From positions 25,319,361 through 25,383,360 of the forward strand of contig CM020501.1 in the NCBI GenBank assembly GCA_009823395.1: a stretch of 64,000 bases of DNA. Reading direction: 5' to 3'. Under the pieces are notes generated by a model, which worked only from the letters and a program-made list of their open reading frames with translations, was not told the DNA's origin and did not search any database. Source of the stretch: Thamnaconus septentrionalis (lineage: Eukaryota; Chordata; Actinopteri; Tetraodontiformes; Monacanthidae). A program made the translations under genes and the position numbers. Positions 62,256 through 64,000 of the stretch are shown here, one piece after another; positions within the stretch are counted from its first letter, which is position 1, and every line of letters starts with the position of its first letter.

Positions 62256-62867
62256 ACAGTCCACTTCCCTCCACCGCTACGTCCGAAACCGTCCTTTCTG
62301 GATTACTCGATTACTCGTGCCTACGAGGGTAAGGGGAAGCAATGAGGTGGAGGGATTCACGCAGGAAAAAAACAATGATGTTTGATCTGAATTTGAATGG
62401 CGAGGGTTTTAATTTAAACAGTAAGGTGCTTCACAGTTTCATAGCTTCAAGCAATGTCAGGAATTTTTACAGCCACTTTTTGTTTTGTTATTTTCAATTT
62501 ACACATTATAATCAGACAGCTAATGCTAATTAGGGTAATGTATATGTTTTAATTTAGTAATCTTGCTCACTGCTAATTCCATGAACACATATGATAACCA
62601 ATAAAAATGCCTCCAGTTTTGCCGTTCACCTTTTCACCTTAATTAAAATGCTTGACTAATGTTAATGCTATCCATATTTCGCACACACTGCAGAATGGGC
62701 TAAATCCTGAGTTCTAGAAACTAGAATTCTGCAACGTCGTCTCAACAATCACGCCTGGTTTCATCTGACTTTTCCGTCTTGAAAATGCGACCGTCATCAC
62801 AATACTGCACCTTGCAAATGTCTGCAAAGCTCTGAACAAAACACATCTGAGTTTTCAAATCAGTTTA

Positions 62868-63215
62868 AACTACGGTGGCCTGCGAGCACAAACCTGGACA
62901 CCTCATCCACCTTCCTCTTCAGTGGTTTATTTGAAGAATTGAGCGTTCATCCTAAAAACAACAGGAGCAGTCAGGCGGACTGTATTGTCCACACCAGGCT
63001 TCCTTAGAAATATTCAACATTGTAGCGCAAATGCCACTAACTGGGAGAAAGACCCTTGCTTTATGCATATTCTTGCATATTTGTCTATACAGAAAAGTAT
63101 CGTTCTATGGCTAGGAAAACCAAATATATATACTTTTATTTATGTATTTATTGGCTGTGTTAAGCTTTTACCAATATAGAAATCATAAATTCAGCCAAAT
63201 TTTACACATGGAGCG
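62868..63215 (+). mobile_element. MITE family A copy, left end missing
   Basis: Begins within AACTACGGTGGCCTGCG, contains CACCAGGCTTCCTTAGAAAT and ends GCCAAATTTTACACATGGAG. Confidence 0.6.
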
Positions 63216-63508
63216 TTTGCGTGCACTCTGCCTCACAGGCTGGATTTAGTCGCAACGCTCGCCACTTCCTGTGAAGCCAAACGGCACCGTTGCAACTTAA
63301 CATAAATGTGCTGTGTCACATTCCGCCCTGTGTGCTATTGGCTCAGGGAGGGTGGGGTGAGTGGGAGGTTTAGCAGAGCGTCCGGCAGTCTTTTTTCCAT
63401 GCGCCCGCGTAGCCGAGGGCAGGAAGAGGCAACAGCCGGGCATCTTGTTCCGCTGTAAAGGAGGGAGAGAGTCGGCTCAAATTATCTTCACACTGACCCC
63501 GTGGATGC

Positions 63509-63521
63509 ACGCACGGCACAC

Positions 63522-63605
<84 letters not shown>

Positions 63606-63611
63606 ACACAC
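63509..63611. repeat. (CA)n microsatellite
   Basis: About 100 bp of CA repeats near the window end. Confidence 0.95.
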
Positions 63612-64000
63612 TAATCACACTCTGGCTATCCCACCCTCATTATCCACTCTTTATTGATTTTAAACAACGTCCCTGCCGGCCTCTAACACTGGGAGGGACA
63701 GAAGCGAAAAATGTTTTAGCTCTTTACAATATTAATTATACTAACTGTATATTAGTGTTTTTGCACGCTGTGTTTTCAAGTTTTGATTTCCCTTTATTGA
63801 CGCGTTTTTGTTTTTCCAATGCACATATTTCGAGATGATGCAATACAAAACATTGTTTTGGATGATCATCAACAGTGCTGACTCAGTCAGCAGCTGCACA
63901 CACAGTAAAAACCAAGGTATAGACCATTCTCTGTTTAAAAAGATGTGGCGGAGTTTCAAAAGGATAGGACCACGCCCAAGTGCCAAAAACCTGCAATCTG

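Overview
The window is vertebrate nuclear DNA, almost certainly from a teleost fish. It has spliced genes with GT-AG introns, compact introns, dense microsatellites, and fish-type repeats (Tc1/mariner, hAT, piggyBac, L2 and L1-like fragments). I cannot name the species. All exon calls come from reading conserved protein families and checking splice sites and phase by hand; no alignment was run.

Layout: (1) about 1-21,400, + strand: 3' part of dock9 (zizimin family Cdc42 GEF). There are 21 constitutive exons in unbroken phase, giving 882 codons plus stop, including the whole DHR2 catalytic domain. Three extra candidate alternative exons were found. (2) about 22,171-31,660, + strand: complete slc15a1 (PEPT1 proton/oligopeptide symporter), 23 coding exons, 720 aa, with a TATA box. 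(3) about 33,180-42,560, - strand: complete stk24 (MST3, GCK-III kinase), 11 coding exons, 430 aa, convergent with slc15a1. (4) about 43,000 to the window end, + strand: 5' end of an slc4a10-like sodium/bicarbonate transporter gene, head-to-head with stk24 across a GC-rich interval. Its first exon, a candidate 10-residue cassette exon, a candidate second promoter with its own first exon (MLSVDQSTGFVYQ) and the first shared exon are seen; the rest lies beyond 64,000.

dock9-slc15a1-stk24 is a conserved vertebrate block (human chromosome 13q32). In human the neighbour beyond STK24 is FARP1, whereas here it is slc4a10, a gene on human chromosome 2. That junction is a lineage-specific synteny change. 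The genes do not form a functional unit: a Cdc42 activator, an intestinal peptide transporter, a stress/polarity kinase and a neuronal acid-base transporter.

Introns and intergenic DNA hold mostly non-autonomous DNA transposons in several recurring families (two hAT copies with perfect 8-bp target-site duplications, one piggyBac-like with TTAA flanks), LINE 3' ends and long simple repeats. The most interesting signals are the slc4a10 alternative N-termini, very short candidate exons in dock9, a 136-nt near-identical inverted repeat inside the slc4a10 intron, and several perfect short hairpins.
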